From Marinobacter sediminum (GTDB lineage: Bacteria; Pseudomonadota; Gammaproteobacteria; Pseudomonadales; Oleiphilaceae), in the NCBI RefSeq assembly GCF_016820575.1, contig NZ_JAEMQH010000001.1, positions 310,001-374,000 of the forward strand: DNA of 64,000 bases, read 5' to 3'. The translations under genes and the position numbers were made by a program. The number at the start of each line of letters is the position of its first letter. Within the stretch, counting starts at the first letter, position 1. The notes beneath the pieces are model-generated. The model was not told where the DNA came from and made no database searches. It was given only the letters and a program-made list of their open reading frames with translations. This document shows, in pieces, positions 35,219 through 43,815 of this stretch.

Positions 35219-35246
35219 CCCCGGGGAACGCTGAACCGGGGCTTTT
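35219..35246 (+). terminator. Terminator after dctM
   Basis: CCCCGG and CCGGGG pair around an 11-base loop and are followed by CTTTT. It lies just before the ribosome site of the small secreted protein gene, so that gene may have reduced readthrough expression. Confidence 0.55.
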
Positions 35247-35263
35247 CGACAAGGAGAGGTCCC

Positions 35264-35872
35264 ATGCCCGACACCCACCCCCAACCAGTTTCCCTGTTCA
35301 TCCGGGCCCTTGCACCGGTTCTCATGATCCTGCTTGCCCTTGGCTCCACGCCAGCCTCTTCCGCCGAGGCCCTCACCGACACCCAGGTTCAATCCTTTCT
35401 GGCCAGTCTGTCAGCGGCCCAGGCCCTGGAGCCGGAACTTGAGGCCATTCAGGACGAGATGGAAGCCAACGCCAGGGAGGCCGATTCCGAGGCGCCCGAT
35501 TTCGCACAAATTTTTTCTAACACGGTGCGTAACATGGAGGGTCAGCCAGTCTATGAGCAGCTGGAAGACATCGTCCAGGAACACGGCTTCAGCGATCTGC
35601 AGCAATGGGGCCTGACTGGCGACCGTATTTTCCGGGCCTGGATGGCCATCGAATTGCAGGAGCAGAACCCTCAGGCTCAACAAGAAATCGCCGAGGCCAT
35701 GGCCGAGATCGAAAACAGCCCACACATGACCGAAACCCAGAAAGCTCAAATGCGCGCCATGATGGAAGGCGCGATGGGCGCAATGGAAAGTGCGAGAAAT
35801 GCGCCACCGGCCGACATTGAGGCGATTCGCCCCCACCTGGATGAACTCCGGGCCTTTTCCGAATCCGAGTGA
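35264..35872 (+). CDS. Secreted helical protein of unknown function
   Basis: 202 residues. An AAGGAGAGG site precedes the ATG. A signal peptide (about 1-34, cleavage after SSA) is followed by a soluble, all-helical and acidic chain. Residues 37-60 (LTDTQVQSFLASLSAAQALEPE-type helix) and 140-200 (Glu/Met/Ala-rich) could form amphipathic or coiled helices. No domain is recognised. It follows the TRAP operon and may belong to its readthrough transcript, but it has its own terminator region downstream. Confidence 0.7.
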   Translation: MPDTHPQPVSLFIRALAPVLMILLALGSTPASSAEALTDTQVQSFLASLSAAQALEPELEAIQDEMEANAREADSEAPDFAQIFSNTVRNMEGQPVYEQLEDIVQEHGFSDLQQWGLTGDRIFRAWMAIELQEQNPQAQQEIAEAMAEIENSPHMTETQKAQMRAMMEGAMGAMESARNAPPADIEAIRPHLDELRAFSESE

Positions 35873-35885
35873 AGCGCCCATAAAA

Positions 35886-35913
35886 AAACCGGCTCTCCAG
35901 TGAGAGCCGGTTT
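35886..35913. terminator. Bidirectional rho-independent terminator
   Basis: AAACCGGCTCTC and GAGAGCCGGTTT form a perfect 12-bp stem with a four-base loop (CAGT), with A-rich and T-rich flanks. It lies between the convergent secreted-protein and SNF-transporter genes and can serve both. Confidence 0.9.
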
Positions 35914-35949
35914 CTCTTCGCTTCTTTCTACCAAATCAGCGGTCTGTGC

Positions 35950-37347
35950 TCAGCCCATCAGGTTATAGGCAAACACGATAATGACCGCCACTGGCGTCAC
36001 GTAGCGGATCAGCCCGAACCAGAGCCTGAAGCCGCCGCCGTCGAGCGCCAGATCCAGCTTCAGGGATTCCTTGGCCACGAACCAGCCCACGAATACCGCG
36101 GTCAGCAGACCGGACAGGGGCAGCATGATGTTGGCGGTAAAGAAATCCAGCAGGTCAAAGATGGTCTTGCCCTCAAACCGCTCGAACATGGCCAGGGGGG
36201 CCACGTCGGACCAGACGTTAAGGGACAGAATCGAGGCTATACCCAGCCCCCAGCACAGTATGCCCACCAGGATGGCACTGCCGGTACGGGCCATACTGGT
36301 CTTCTCCTCAACCCATTCAACCACCGGCTCCAACAGAGAAATACCCGAGGTCCAGGCGGCGAACAGCAGCAGTACGAAGAACAGGGTGCCGAACAACCCA
36401 CCCATCGGCATGTTGCCAAACGCCAGCGGCAGGGTCTGGAAGATCAGCCCCGGGCCAGCTCCAGCCTCCAGGCCATTGGCAAACACCACCGGAAAAATGG
36501 CCAGACCCGCCAGCAGGGCCACGCCGGTATCCATAACCGCAACACTGATGGCAGTGCGGGCAATAGAGATGTCCCGGCCCAGGTACGAGCCGTACGCCAT
36601 CATGATTGCCATACCCAGGCTCAGGGTGAAGAAGGCGTGGCCGAGCGCAATCAGCACACCGCTGACCGACAGGGCACCAAAGTCCGGCGTAAACAGGAAG
36701 CTGACCGCCTCACCAAAGTGCCCGGTGGTGGTGGCGTAACCCACGGCCACCAGCAGCAGGATGAACAGAGCCGGCATCAGGATAGTGGCGGCTTTCTCCA
36801 GGCCACCTTTAAGCCCCCGGGACACCACCAGCACCACCAGTGCCATGAAGACGGTGTGCCAGATCAGCAACTGGACCGGGCTCGCCAGCAAGCCACCGAA
36901 CAGATCGCCAATGGACTCCGCGGTACCGCCGGTGAAGTCGCCCATGGCCGCGTGTCCCACATAAGACGCGGACCAACCACCAATCACCGAATAGAAAGAA
37001 AGAATCACGAACGCCGCGATCATGCCCACGATGGCCGAAATCCGCCACATCGGAGATTTCAGGTTGCGCTCCGCCACCAGCCGCATGCTGGTAATGGGGT
37101 TGTGCCGGCCATTCCGACCGATGAACACCTCGGCCATCAGAATGGGGATACCAATGATCGCGATGCACAGCAGATACACCAGCACAAAGGCGCCACCGCC
37201 GTTTTCACCGGTAACGTAGGGAAACTTCCAGATATTGCCGAGACCTACGGCAGAACCGGTTGCCGCAAGAATAAATGCCAACCGGGAGGACCAGAGGCCA
37301 CGGGCTGCCTCTGCGCCATTGCCCGAAGCCGAGTTGGACTGAGTCAT
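35950..37347 (-). CDS. Sodium-dependent transporter, SNF/NSS family
   Basis: 465 residues from the ATG with an AGGAAA site; the upstream in-frame extension is less likely. About 11-12 transmembrane helices are present. The first helix carries ATGSAVGLGNIWKFPY, the unwound Na+ and substrate site of LeuT-type transporters, followed by NGGGAFVLVYL. It couples sodium influx to uptake of an amino acid or amine. The bacterial homologues of this length are often tyrosine, leucine or glycine-betaine-type carriers; the substrate cannot be read here. It stands alone on the leftward strand. Confidence 0.92.
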   Translation of the reverse strand: MTQSNSASGNGAEAARGLWSSRLAFILAATGSAVGLGNIWKFPYVTGENGGGAFVLVYLLCIAIIGIPILMAEVFIGRNGRHNPITSMRLVAERNLKSPMWRISAIVGMIAAFVILSFYSVIGGWSASYVGHAAMGDFTGGTAESIGDLFGGLLASPVQLLIWHTVFMALVVLVVSRGLKGGLEKAATILMPALFILLLVAVGYATTTGHFGEAVSFLFTPDFGALSVSGVLIALGHAFFTLSLGMAIMMAYGSYLGRDISIARTAISVAVMDTGVALLAGLAIFPVVFANGLEAGAGPGLIFQTLPLAFGNMPMGGLFGTLFFVLLLFAAWTSGISLLEPVVEWVEEKTSMARTGSAILVGILCWGLGIASILSLNVWSDVAPLAMFERFEGKTIFDLLDFFTANIMLPLSGLLTAVFVGWFVAKESLKLDLALDGGGFRLWFGLIRYVTPVAVIIVFAYNLMG

Positions 37348-37497
37348 GATGATTTCCTGTGCTTTTGGCTGAGGAATAGGGAACGAATACATACGCCGGG
37401 GCCGGGCCCAGGCAGCTGGAGCGGAATTCTGCCAGCACTCGCAGCATGATGCCAGCGCTGGCGAACTATCGATGTCGGTGCGGACTCTCTGGCGGTG

Positions 37498-38388
37498 TCA
37501 GTCGGCGCTGGCACCCGCGGTTCGGGCCGCGAGACGCGCCCGGGGATGGAAGCGGGCATTTAGCCAAAGGGAAAGTGCAATCACCCCACCACCTATAGCC
37601 AGCCGGGTGAGGTCCGCATCCCGGTTCCAGATCAGCAGGTTTACCAGCAAACCGGCGGGCACCAGGGCATTGTTCATGATCGCCAGGGTGCCGGCATCCA
37701 CGTAGCAGGCGCCGCGATTCCAAAGGAACAGACCCAGGCCGGAGGCCGCGAGACCCAACCAGGCCAGAACGCCCCACTGCAGCGAGGTTGTCGGCAAGCG
37801 GTCCGGATTACCGAAGATCAGGAACGACGGCAGTGCGATCACCAGCGCGCCGATGAAAAAGTAGCCGAAGGTACGGTAGGCCGGCAGTGCCAGCTGATGG
37901 CGCTGCATGATGTGCTTGTAGCCCACCTGGCCGGCGGCGAAGGTAAAGTTGGCCACCTGCAGCAACAGGAAACCGGTAATGAAATCCTCACTCAGACCAT
38001 CGTAGCGGATGATGCCCGCGCCCAGAGTGGCAACGGCGGCGGCAACAAGGGCCACCGGTGAGAAGCGCCGGAACAGGGCGTCATCAATTAGGGTTACGTA
38101 CAGGGGCGTGAAGATGGTGAACAGCAGTACTTCCGGCACGCTCAGGTAACTGAAGGAGCGGTACAGGCACAGATAGGTGATACCAAACTGCAGCATGCCG
38201 GTAACCAGTATGCCCAGCTTCATGCCCGACGGCACACCGCGCCAGCGAGTGAAAGGAAGAAACACCAGAGCACCCAACAACACACGGCTGAGCACCGCAA
38301 AATCACTGTCCACCTGGCCGGCCAGGAATTCGCCGATCAGGCTGAACGAGAATGCCCACAGCACCGTAACAAAAACCAGTAAACCCAT
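37498..38388 (-). CDS. DMT-superfamily EamA transporter
   Basis: 296 residues with ten hydrophobic segments arranged as two EamA repeats (about 5-135 and 145-280). The family exports or imports amino acids, amines or other metabolites by an unknown ion coupling. The ATG at 38388 fits a GGGGG ribosome site better than the GTG two codons earlier. It is divergent from the MATE gene, with 162 bp between the two starts. Confidence 0.87.
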   Translation of the reverse strand: MGLLVFVTVLWAFSFSLIGEFLAGQVDSDFAVLSRVLLGALVFLPFTRWRGVPSGMKLGILVTGMLQFGITYLCLYRSFSYLSVPEVLLFTIFTPLYVTLIDDALFRRFSPVALVAAAVATLGAGIIRYDGLSEDFITGFLLLQVANFTFAAGQVGYKHIMQRHQLALPAYRTFGYFFIGALVIALPSFLIFGNPDRLPTTSLQWGVLAWLGLAASGLGLFLWNRGACYVDAGTLAIMNNALVPAGLLVNLLIWNRDADLTRLAIGGGVIALSLWLNARFHPRARLAARTAGASAD

Positions 38389-38550
38389 TGTCACTGACCC
38401 CCTTTGAAATCGAGGCGCGTACTTTACCGCTTTTGGCTCAGCCTTGCAGTGGCGAAAAGGCGCATAAACACCGATGCAGGGGTTTCACCCAATCGGTTAC
38501 CATGCCCGGCCTGCACACCCAAAATCTCGACAACCCGGACCAGCCCAGCC

Positions 38551-39948
38551 ATGGACGAAACTCACCAGCCATTACCGGAAGTGCGCCAGCCACTGGTGAC
38601 CCGAACCCTGATCGAATGGCGTACCCTGGCAATGCTCGGCGGCCCGATTCTGATCGCCCAGATTGCCCAGATGGCCAATGGCGTGATTGATACCGTTATG
38701 GCCGGTCACGCCAGTGCCAGGGATCTGGCGGCCGTGGGCATCGGCAGTAGCCTGTGGATGCCGCTGTTCCTGTTTTTCATGGGCCTGCTGGGCGCGCTGC
38801 AGCCGATCATTTCCGGCTACAACGGTGCCCGCACCCTTGAAAAGATCATGCCCGCCACCTGGCAGGGGCTGTATCTGGCGGCCGCCGGTTCGGTGATCAT
38901 GATCCTGTTGTTAACGAACGTGCATCCGGTGCTGGCCCTGCTTAATCTGGAGCGTGATACCGCCGGGATAACCCAGGACTACCTCAACGCCTTTGCCTGG
39001 GGTGTGCCGGCCATGCTGATGATGACCGCGCTTCGGGGATTAACCGACGGCCTTGGCCACACTCGGGTGATCATGGCGTTTTCGGTACTGAGCACCCTGA
39101 TCAACCTGCCGCTGAACTACATCTTTATCTACGGCAAACTCGGCCTGCCAGCCATGGGCGGGGTTGGCTGCGGCTGGGCCACCTCCCTGTCCAACGGCAT
39201 CGCCGCCGTGGCACTGCTGGTGTACCTCAACCGCAGCCACGCCTATCGCCGCTTTCACTTGCTTGCGGACTGGGCCAAACCGGAGCTGGCCGGCCTCGTG
39301 TACATCCTGAAGCTTGGCGTGCCGATTGGCTTCACCATCTTCGTGGAAGCCAGCATGTTTTCAGTCATTGCTCTTTTCCTGGCGCCACTCGGACCGGTGG
39401 TGGTCGCCGGCCACCAGATTGCGCTGAACGTGGTTTCACTGCTGTTCATGCTGCCCTTGAGTATTGGCATGGCGCTAACTCTGCGGGTCAGTTTCCTGAT
39501 GGGCGCGGGGGCGCCGGACACCGCCCGGCTGATCTCCCGCAGTTCACTGATTTTGGCGGCCGCCACGGCACTGGTGTTCGCGGTATTGCTGTGGGTCTTT
39601 TCCAAGGGTATCGCGGCGCTCTATACCGGCGAAATCGAGGTGCAACAGGTAACCATCCGGCTGCTATTTTTTGCCGCCCTGTTCCAGATTGCCGATGTGA
39701 TTCAGGTCACCTGCATCAGCGCCTTGAGGGGCTACAAGGACACCCGCATCCCCATGTTCATCATGCTGTTTTCGTTCTGGGGCGTGGGGCTACCACTGGG
39801 TTATTTGCTGACTTTCACGGATGTACTCTGGCCCGCCATGGGTGCGGCTGGCTTTTGGGTCGGCCTGACCGGCGGGCTTACGTCAGCGAGTATTCTGCTG
39901 GGCTGGCGGCTTTTTCGGTATGCGCCAAATCGTGTTGAGCAAAAATGA
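38551..39948 (+). CDS. MATE-family multidrug efflux transporter
   Basis: 465 residues from ATG, the usual MATE length (about 12 helices); a longer in-frame extension to 38404 is probably not translated. Family features include PILIAQIAQMANGVIDTVMAG in helix 1, and two pseudo-symmetric halves with LPLNYIFIYGKLGLPAMGG and the second-half GHQIALNVVSL and FAALFQIADVIQVT. It exports cationic drugs or metabolites in exchange for Na+ or H+. No good ribosome site is visible at the chosen ATG, so the start is moderately sure. The 3' end overlaps the GGDEF gene on the other strand by 71 bp. Confidence 0.9.
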   Translation: MDETHQPLPEVRQPLVTRTLIEWRTLAMLGGPILIAQIAQMANGVIDTVMAGHASARDLAAVGIGSSLWMPLFLFFMGLLGALQPIISGYNGARTLEKIMPATWQGLYLAAAGSVIMILLLTNVHPVLALLNLERDTAGITQDYLNAFAWGVPAMLMMTALRGLTDGLGHTRVIMAFSVLSTLINLPLNYIFIYGKLGLPAMGGVGCGWATSLSNGIAAVALLVYLNRSHAYRRFHLLADWAKPELAGLVYILKLGVPIGFTIFVEASMFSVIALFLAPLGPVVVAGHQIALNVVSLLFMLPLSIGMALTLRVSFLMGAGAPDTARLISRSSLILAAATALVFAVLLWVFSKGIAALYTGEIEVQQVTIRLLFFAALFQIADVIQVTCISALRGYKDTRIPMFIMLFSFWGVGLPLGYLLTFTDVLWPAMGAAGFWVGLTGGLTSASILLGWRLFRYAPNRVEQK

Positions 39949-40915
39949 TGCAGTCCCGGCCAGATTCCTTGGCCTGATAGAGCGCGGCATCGGCACGGGC
40001 AAGCCAGCTGTCGACATCTTCCCGGACTATCAGCTGGGCTACCCCAAAAGATGCAGTGACCGTTCCGCCAGGGTGCCTGAGATACTTGTGCAGCACCTGT
40101 TGCAGGTTAATTAATACCGTCTCCAGACCCTCTCCACCGGTTCCGGGGAACAGCAGCACAAACTCTTCGCCGCCATAGCGGAATAATCGATCGGTGCGCC
40201 GGGTGTGTTGCTGGATTAACGCCACCATTTCAACCAGGACTGAGTCGCCAACGCCGTGGCCATAACGATCGTTGATCTGTTTGAAGTGATCGATATCAAG
40301 CATGGCAATCGAGTAGGTCTCGCCCGTGCGATCGGCGTTGGCGACTGCCCAAGCCAATTCCTGATCCATCGAGCGGCGATTGCGAACACCCGTCAGCGGA
40401 TCAATGGTGGCCAGGTGCTCGAGCCGTTCGCGCTGGGATTCGTTACGGAAGGCGAAGACATAGGCACAGGCACTGACAACCACAGCCCCGGCGGCAAAGG
40501 ACCACATCTGGACCAGTGAGCGAAAAATGTCAGCTTGAGCCATCATTGCTGATATCGCACTCAGGTTTATGATGATGGCCAAGCGGGGGCTGGCCAGGAA
40601 AAAGCTGGTGACCAGGCACGGAAACAGCCAGAACAACCCCGGCTCGCCAGTCACTGCACCGACAACCACGGCACTGGACGAGGTCATAACCGCCAGGAAC
40701 AAACCACTGAATTTGGTTCGGCCCGTTACCCAGGCACAGACCACGCTACCGACAATACCCGCGAGAATAGCGACATCGACCACTGCCGCCAGAAGGTTTC
40801 CCTGTAAAAAACGAAATACTGCAAAAGGTGTAATGCCGAGAATGGCACTGGCGCCCAGCAGGGTAATGATCGATAGCCGAAAATCCGTTTTAAGGCGGTA
40901 AAACATCTGGGACAT
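39878..40915 (-). CDS. Membrane-bound diguanylate cyclase (GGDEF)
   Basis: 345 residues. The N-terminal 160 residues form five to six transmembrane helices with no recognised sensor, close to MASE-type domains. The GGDEF domain (about 175-335) has RYGGEEFVLLF as the active site and, five residues upstream, the inhibitory I-site RRTD. It should make c-di-GMP and be feedback-inhibited. The start is one of GTG 40921, ATG 40915 or ATG 40906; none has a strong ribosome site, and I chose 40915. The gene is divergent from the degenerate HD-GYP gene and tail-overlaps the MATE gene. Confidence 0.9.
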   Translation of the reverse strand: MSQMFYRLKTDFRLSIITLLGASAILGITPFAVFRFLQGNLLAAVVDVAILAGIVGSVVCAWVTGRTKFSGLFLAVMTSSSAVVVGAVTGEPGLFWLFPCLVTSFFLASPRLAIIINLSAISAMMAQADIFRSLVQMWSFAAGAVVVSACAYVFAFRNESQRERLEHLATIDPLTGVRNRRSMDQELAWAVANADRTGETYSIAMLDIDHFKQINDRYGHGVGDSVLVEMVALIQQHTRRTDRLFRYGGEEFVLLFPGTGGEGLETVLINLQQVLHKYLRHPGGTVTASFGVAQLIVREDVDSWLARADAALYQAKESGRDCIIFAQHDLAHTEKAASPAEYSLT

Positions 40916-41169
40916 ACCCACAGAAGGTTATATTTAGTTCGCTAGCATAGCCCAACGCTGGTGTTCGATCTTCCTGCCGGAGATAGATTTTACAAATCCA
41001 TGACGCACCGCCACAAAATGTGAACCCCTAATCATTTTTTACCACAGACAACCTCCTGTTGCTGTTAAATAGAGTAAAAGAATCAATCCGCATCAACGGG
41101 ATATAGAGCCTAGGTGTCGTTCAGAGTTACACTTTGGATAATCTAAACCTGTAAATCGGATTCCTAATT

Positions 41170-42294
41170 TTGAACAATCTTGTCCGAATTGCTCCCGGCG
41201 CCCTGGAATTGGGCCGGCCACTGCCCTGGAACGTTTACGATGCCAACGGTAACGTGCTGCTGCGCCAGGGCTATGTGATTCAGACCGATAACCAGCTGGA
41301 ACAATTATTCGAGCGCGGCCGCTTCAAGCCCCGCAAGATTGAGCGTCCCCAAGAAGACATCGTTGAAGATCATCGGCAGCGCAATCCCTTCGCCGACTAT
41401 GCTGACCTGCTCCAGAGCCTTGAGGCGACCCTGAACGCTATCACCGATGGCGATCCCTCGGCCCAGAAACGGTTGATGGGCCTGACCCGGATGATTGAGC
41501 GCACCTGCATCGAAGCGCCGGACGCCAGCCTCGCCCTGGTGCACCTGTACTCCATCGGCCCCACGATTCTTGAGCAGACTCTGTTCTACGCCATTCTCAG
41601 CCAGTTCACCGCGCGTCAGTTTGGCCTGGATGATAAACGCACCAGCGTGCTCACCGCCGCCGCCCTGACCGCCAATCTGGCATTGGTGCCGGTGGCGGAC
41701 CAGCTCAATGCCTCCAACAAGCTGCTCAGCCCGGACCAAAGACAGGTCATCAGTAAACACCCGGAGCGGAGTATGAAAGCACTGCAGGACGCCGGCATCG
41801 ACAACAAACTGCTCGCCGCCATCATTGCCCAGCATCATGAGCAGGCCGACGGCAAAGGCTATCCACATGGGCTTAGTGGTACTGAAATCCGCCCGGAGGC
41901 AGAAATTCTGGCGTTGTGCGAGCGCTACGTGGCGATGATCACCAAGCGAGCCTACCGGACCCGGATGAATGTCACCGATGCCCGCCGTCTGATTGCCACA
42001 CTAGGCGACGGCACCTTCCGACCAGCCATTCCCAAGGCTCTGCTCAAGGTTCTGGGAGACTACCCTCCCGGCGTTCTCGTACGGCTTGATAACAATGAAG
42101 TGGGCGTGGTCTGCGGCCGCCCGGTGCGCGCCCGCGGCCCCTTCGTTAAGGCGATCTTCGGGCCCCGGGGCAATCGCTACAGCGGCACTTTTGAGCGGGA
42201 CACCAGCATGCTGGAGTACAACATTCGGGCTCTGGAAGAGCCCGAAGTCATGCCGTCCATGGATTTCAGCCTGATCTGGGGATTCCGGTCCTAG
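41170..42294 (+). CDS. Degenerate HD-GYP domain protein
   Basis: 374 residues. The N-terminal segment (1-65) resembles the DUF3391-like region found before HD-GYP domains. The middle helices occupy the place of the HD domain, but the metal-binding HD pair is missing: the region reads ALTANLALVPVADQ instead of LLHDIGK-type. The GYP half is retained as QHHEQADGKGYPHGLSG (HHE 222-224, GYP 230-232). It therefore probably cannot hydrolyse c-di-GMP and may bind it or partner proteins. Translation starts at TTG with a poor ribosome site. It is divergent from the GGDEF gene and shares its 254-bp control region. Confidence 0.8.
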   Translation: MNNLVRIAPGALELGRPLPWNVYDANGNVLLRQGYVIQTDNQLEQLFERGRFKPRKIERPQEDIVEDHRQRNPFADYADLLQSLEATLNAITDGDPSAQKRLMGLTRMIERTCIEAPDASLALVHLYSIGPTILEQTLFYAILSQFTARQFGLDDKRTSVLTAAALTANLALVPVADQLNASNKLLSPDQRQVISKHPERSMKALQDAGIDNKLLAAIIAQHHEQADGKGYPHGLSGTEIRPEAEILALCERYVAMITKRAYRTRMNVTDARRLIATLGDGTFRPAIPKALLKVLGDYPPGVLVRLDNNEVGVVCGRPVRARGPFVKAIFGPRGNRYSGTFERDTSMLEYNIRALEEPEVMPSMDFSLIWGFRS

Positions 42295-42309
42295 GCCTGC
42301 CCTATTGGC

Positions 42310-43155
42310 TCAGCATAAGCCGAGAGCCTGGGCATGATGGTCCAGATGGTCATCGATGAATGAGGCAATGAAAAAATAGCTGTGATCATAGCCCCGATGC
42401 ATACGTAGATTGATGCGGTGATGGAAGGTTTCGCAGACTTCCGCCAGCGCGTCCGGGTTCAACTGGCTGTCCAGAAACTCATCGGCAGTGCCCTGATCCA
42501 CCAGCAGCGGCAAGCGCTCGCGGGCAGTCGGGATTAACAGTGTGGCATCCCACTGCTCCCACGCTTTCGTATCCCCGCCGAGGTAGCCGGTGAAAGCCTT
42601 TTGCCCCCAGGGACACTCGCTCGGATTGGCGATGGGTGCGAACGCGGAAACCGAGACGTATCGGCCCGGGTTTTTCAGCGCCGCGATGAGCGCACCATGG
42701 CCACCCATGGAGTGACCGCTCACAGACCGCTGGTCAGTCACCGGCAGCTGATCCTCTACCAGTTGCGGCAATTCCTTAACCACGTAATCGTACATCCGGT
42801 AATGGGGCGCCCAGGGTTGCTCCGTGGCGTTGATGTAGAAGCCCGCGCCGGTTCCGAAATCGTAGCTGTCGTCCTCGCCCGGCAGATTGAGCCCTCTTGG
42901 ACTGGTGTCAGGGCAAACAATCGCAAGCCCCAGTTTGGCGGCGTGTTTCATGGCGCCTGCTTTCTGCATGAAATTCTGGTCGGTGCAGGTCAAACCGGAT
43001 AACCAGTACAGCACAGGGGCATTGATTGGATTTTGCCCAACCGCACCCGGCGGCAGGAACACGGCAAATTCCATGTCACAGTCCAGAGTCACGGAGTGAT
43101 GACGATAGCGACGATGCTCACCGTCGAAACACACGTTCGTGGATAAAAGTTCCAT
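42310..43155 (-). CDS. fghA: S-formylglutathione hydrolase
   Basis: 281 residues, esterase-D family. It hydrolyses S-formylglutathione to formate and glutathione in formaldehyde detoxification. The alpha/beta-hydrolase triad is visible: Ser149 in GHSMGGHGAL, an Asp in VDQGTADEF and a His in RGYDHSYFF. The alcohol dehydrogenase partner (adhC/frmA) is not adjacent. It converges on the degenerate HD-GYP gene with only 15 bp between the stops. The downstream-coded CBS gene lies 26 bp upstream on the same strand, so a two-gene transcript is possible. Confidence 0.93.
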   Translation of the reverse strand: MELLSTNVCFDGEHRRYRHHSVTLDCDMEFAVFLPPGAVGQNPINAPVLYWLSGLTCTDQNFMQKAGAMKHAAKLGLAIVCPDTSPRGLNLPGEDDSYDFGTGAGFYINATEQPWAPHYRMYDYVVKELPQLVEDQLPVTDQRSVSGHSMGGHGALIAALKNPGRYVSVSAFAPIANPSECPWGQKAFTGYLGGDTKAWEQWDATLLIPTARERLPLLVDQGTADEFLDSQLNPDALAEVCETFHHRINLRMHRGYDHSYFFIASFIDDHLDHHAQALGLC

Positions 43156-43181
43156 AGCATCCTTACCAGATAAAGAGATTC

Positions 43182-43613
43182 TCAGTCGTCGGCGCTGGCG
43201 TACTTTGGCAACTCGAGACCACAGCCGGAACGCGCCAACTCCGCCAGGATGGCAGTACGCGTCACAATACCGATCAGTTTGCCATGGTCAATAACCGGAT
43301 AGACCTTGGGCTTTCCGGCACCCAGGTTCTGGGCCAGATCTACCACCGCCATTTCCGGAGAAACCGTAACCGGCTCACGGAACATTACGTCGTCCACGAT
43401 GGGGTCGCCCTCGCAGTGGTAACTGCTGACCAACAGGGCGTGAATACAATCCTGCTCCGATACAAAGCCCAGAACGTGACGCTGGTCATCCACCACCGGT
43501 AATCCGGTTACATGGTTGTGCAAAAGGGATTTCACTACTCGGGTCAGCGGCGTGCCACAACGGACAGGCTCAATGTGATTCCACATGACATCTGAGACTT
43601 TCAGTGAACGCAT
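43182..43613 (-). CDS. CBS-domain protein
   Basis: 143 residues that consist of two CBS motifs (about 8-60 and 75-130), with GLPVVDDQRHVLGFVSEQD and YPVIDHGKLIGIVTR. Paired CBS domains bind adenine nucleotides and usually sense energy state or act as a regulatory subunit. It carries no catalytic domain. It lies upstream of fghA on the same strand and is divergent from the AGCS transporter gene; the 202-bp gap contains a short GC hairpin near 43649 (GGCCCG with CGGGCC). Confidence 0.88.
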   Translation of the reverse strand: MRSLKVSDVMWNHIEPVRCGTPLTRVVKSLLHNHVTGLPVVDDQRHVLGFVSEQDCIHALLVSSYHCEGDPIVDDVMFREPVTVSPEMAVVDLAQNLGAGKPKVYPVIDHGKLIGIVTRTAILAELARSGCGLELPKYASADD

Positions 43614-43815
43614 GGGCAGGCCTCCTCCCGTTGAATTCAGGTGTCCCGGCCCGAATGCGGGCCTCTGTCTATAACCATAGGCAATCGACCCCGGAAAGGA
43701 AAACAGAAAACCCGGCCGATAGTTTACAGGGAGATTTTATCGCTTAAACTCCGAGGGTTACGCCTCAAAAGGGCAAAAAATAAAGGGCAACTATCGCTAA
43801 CTTCGGGAGATCCCC

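Noticed and set aside
43614-43815. Possible glycine riboswitch upstream of the AGCS transporter
   Set aside because: I looked for the conserved glycine-aptamer cores and did not see them; only a short GC hairpin is present.
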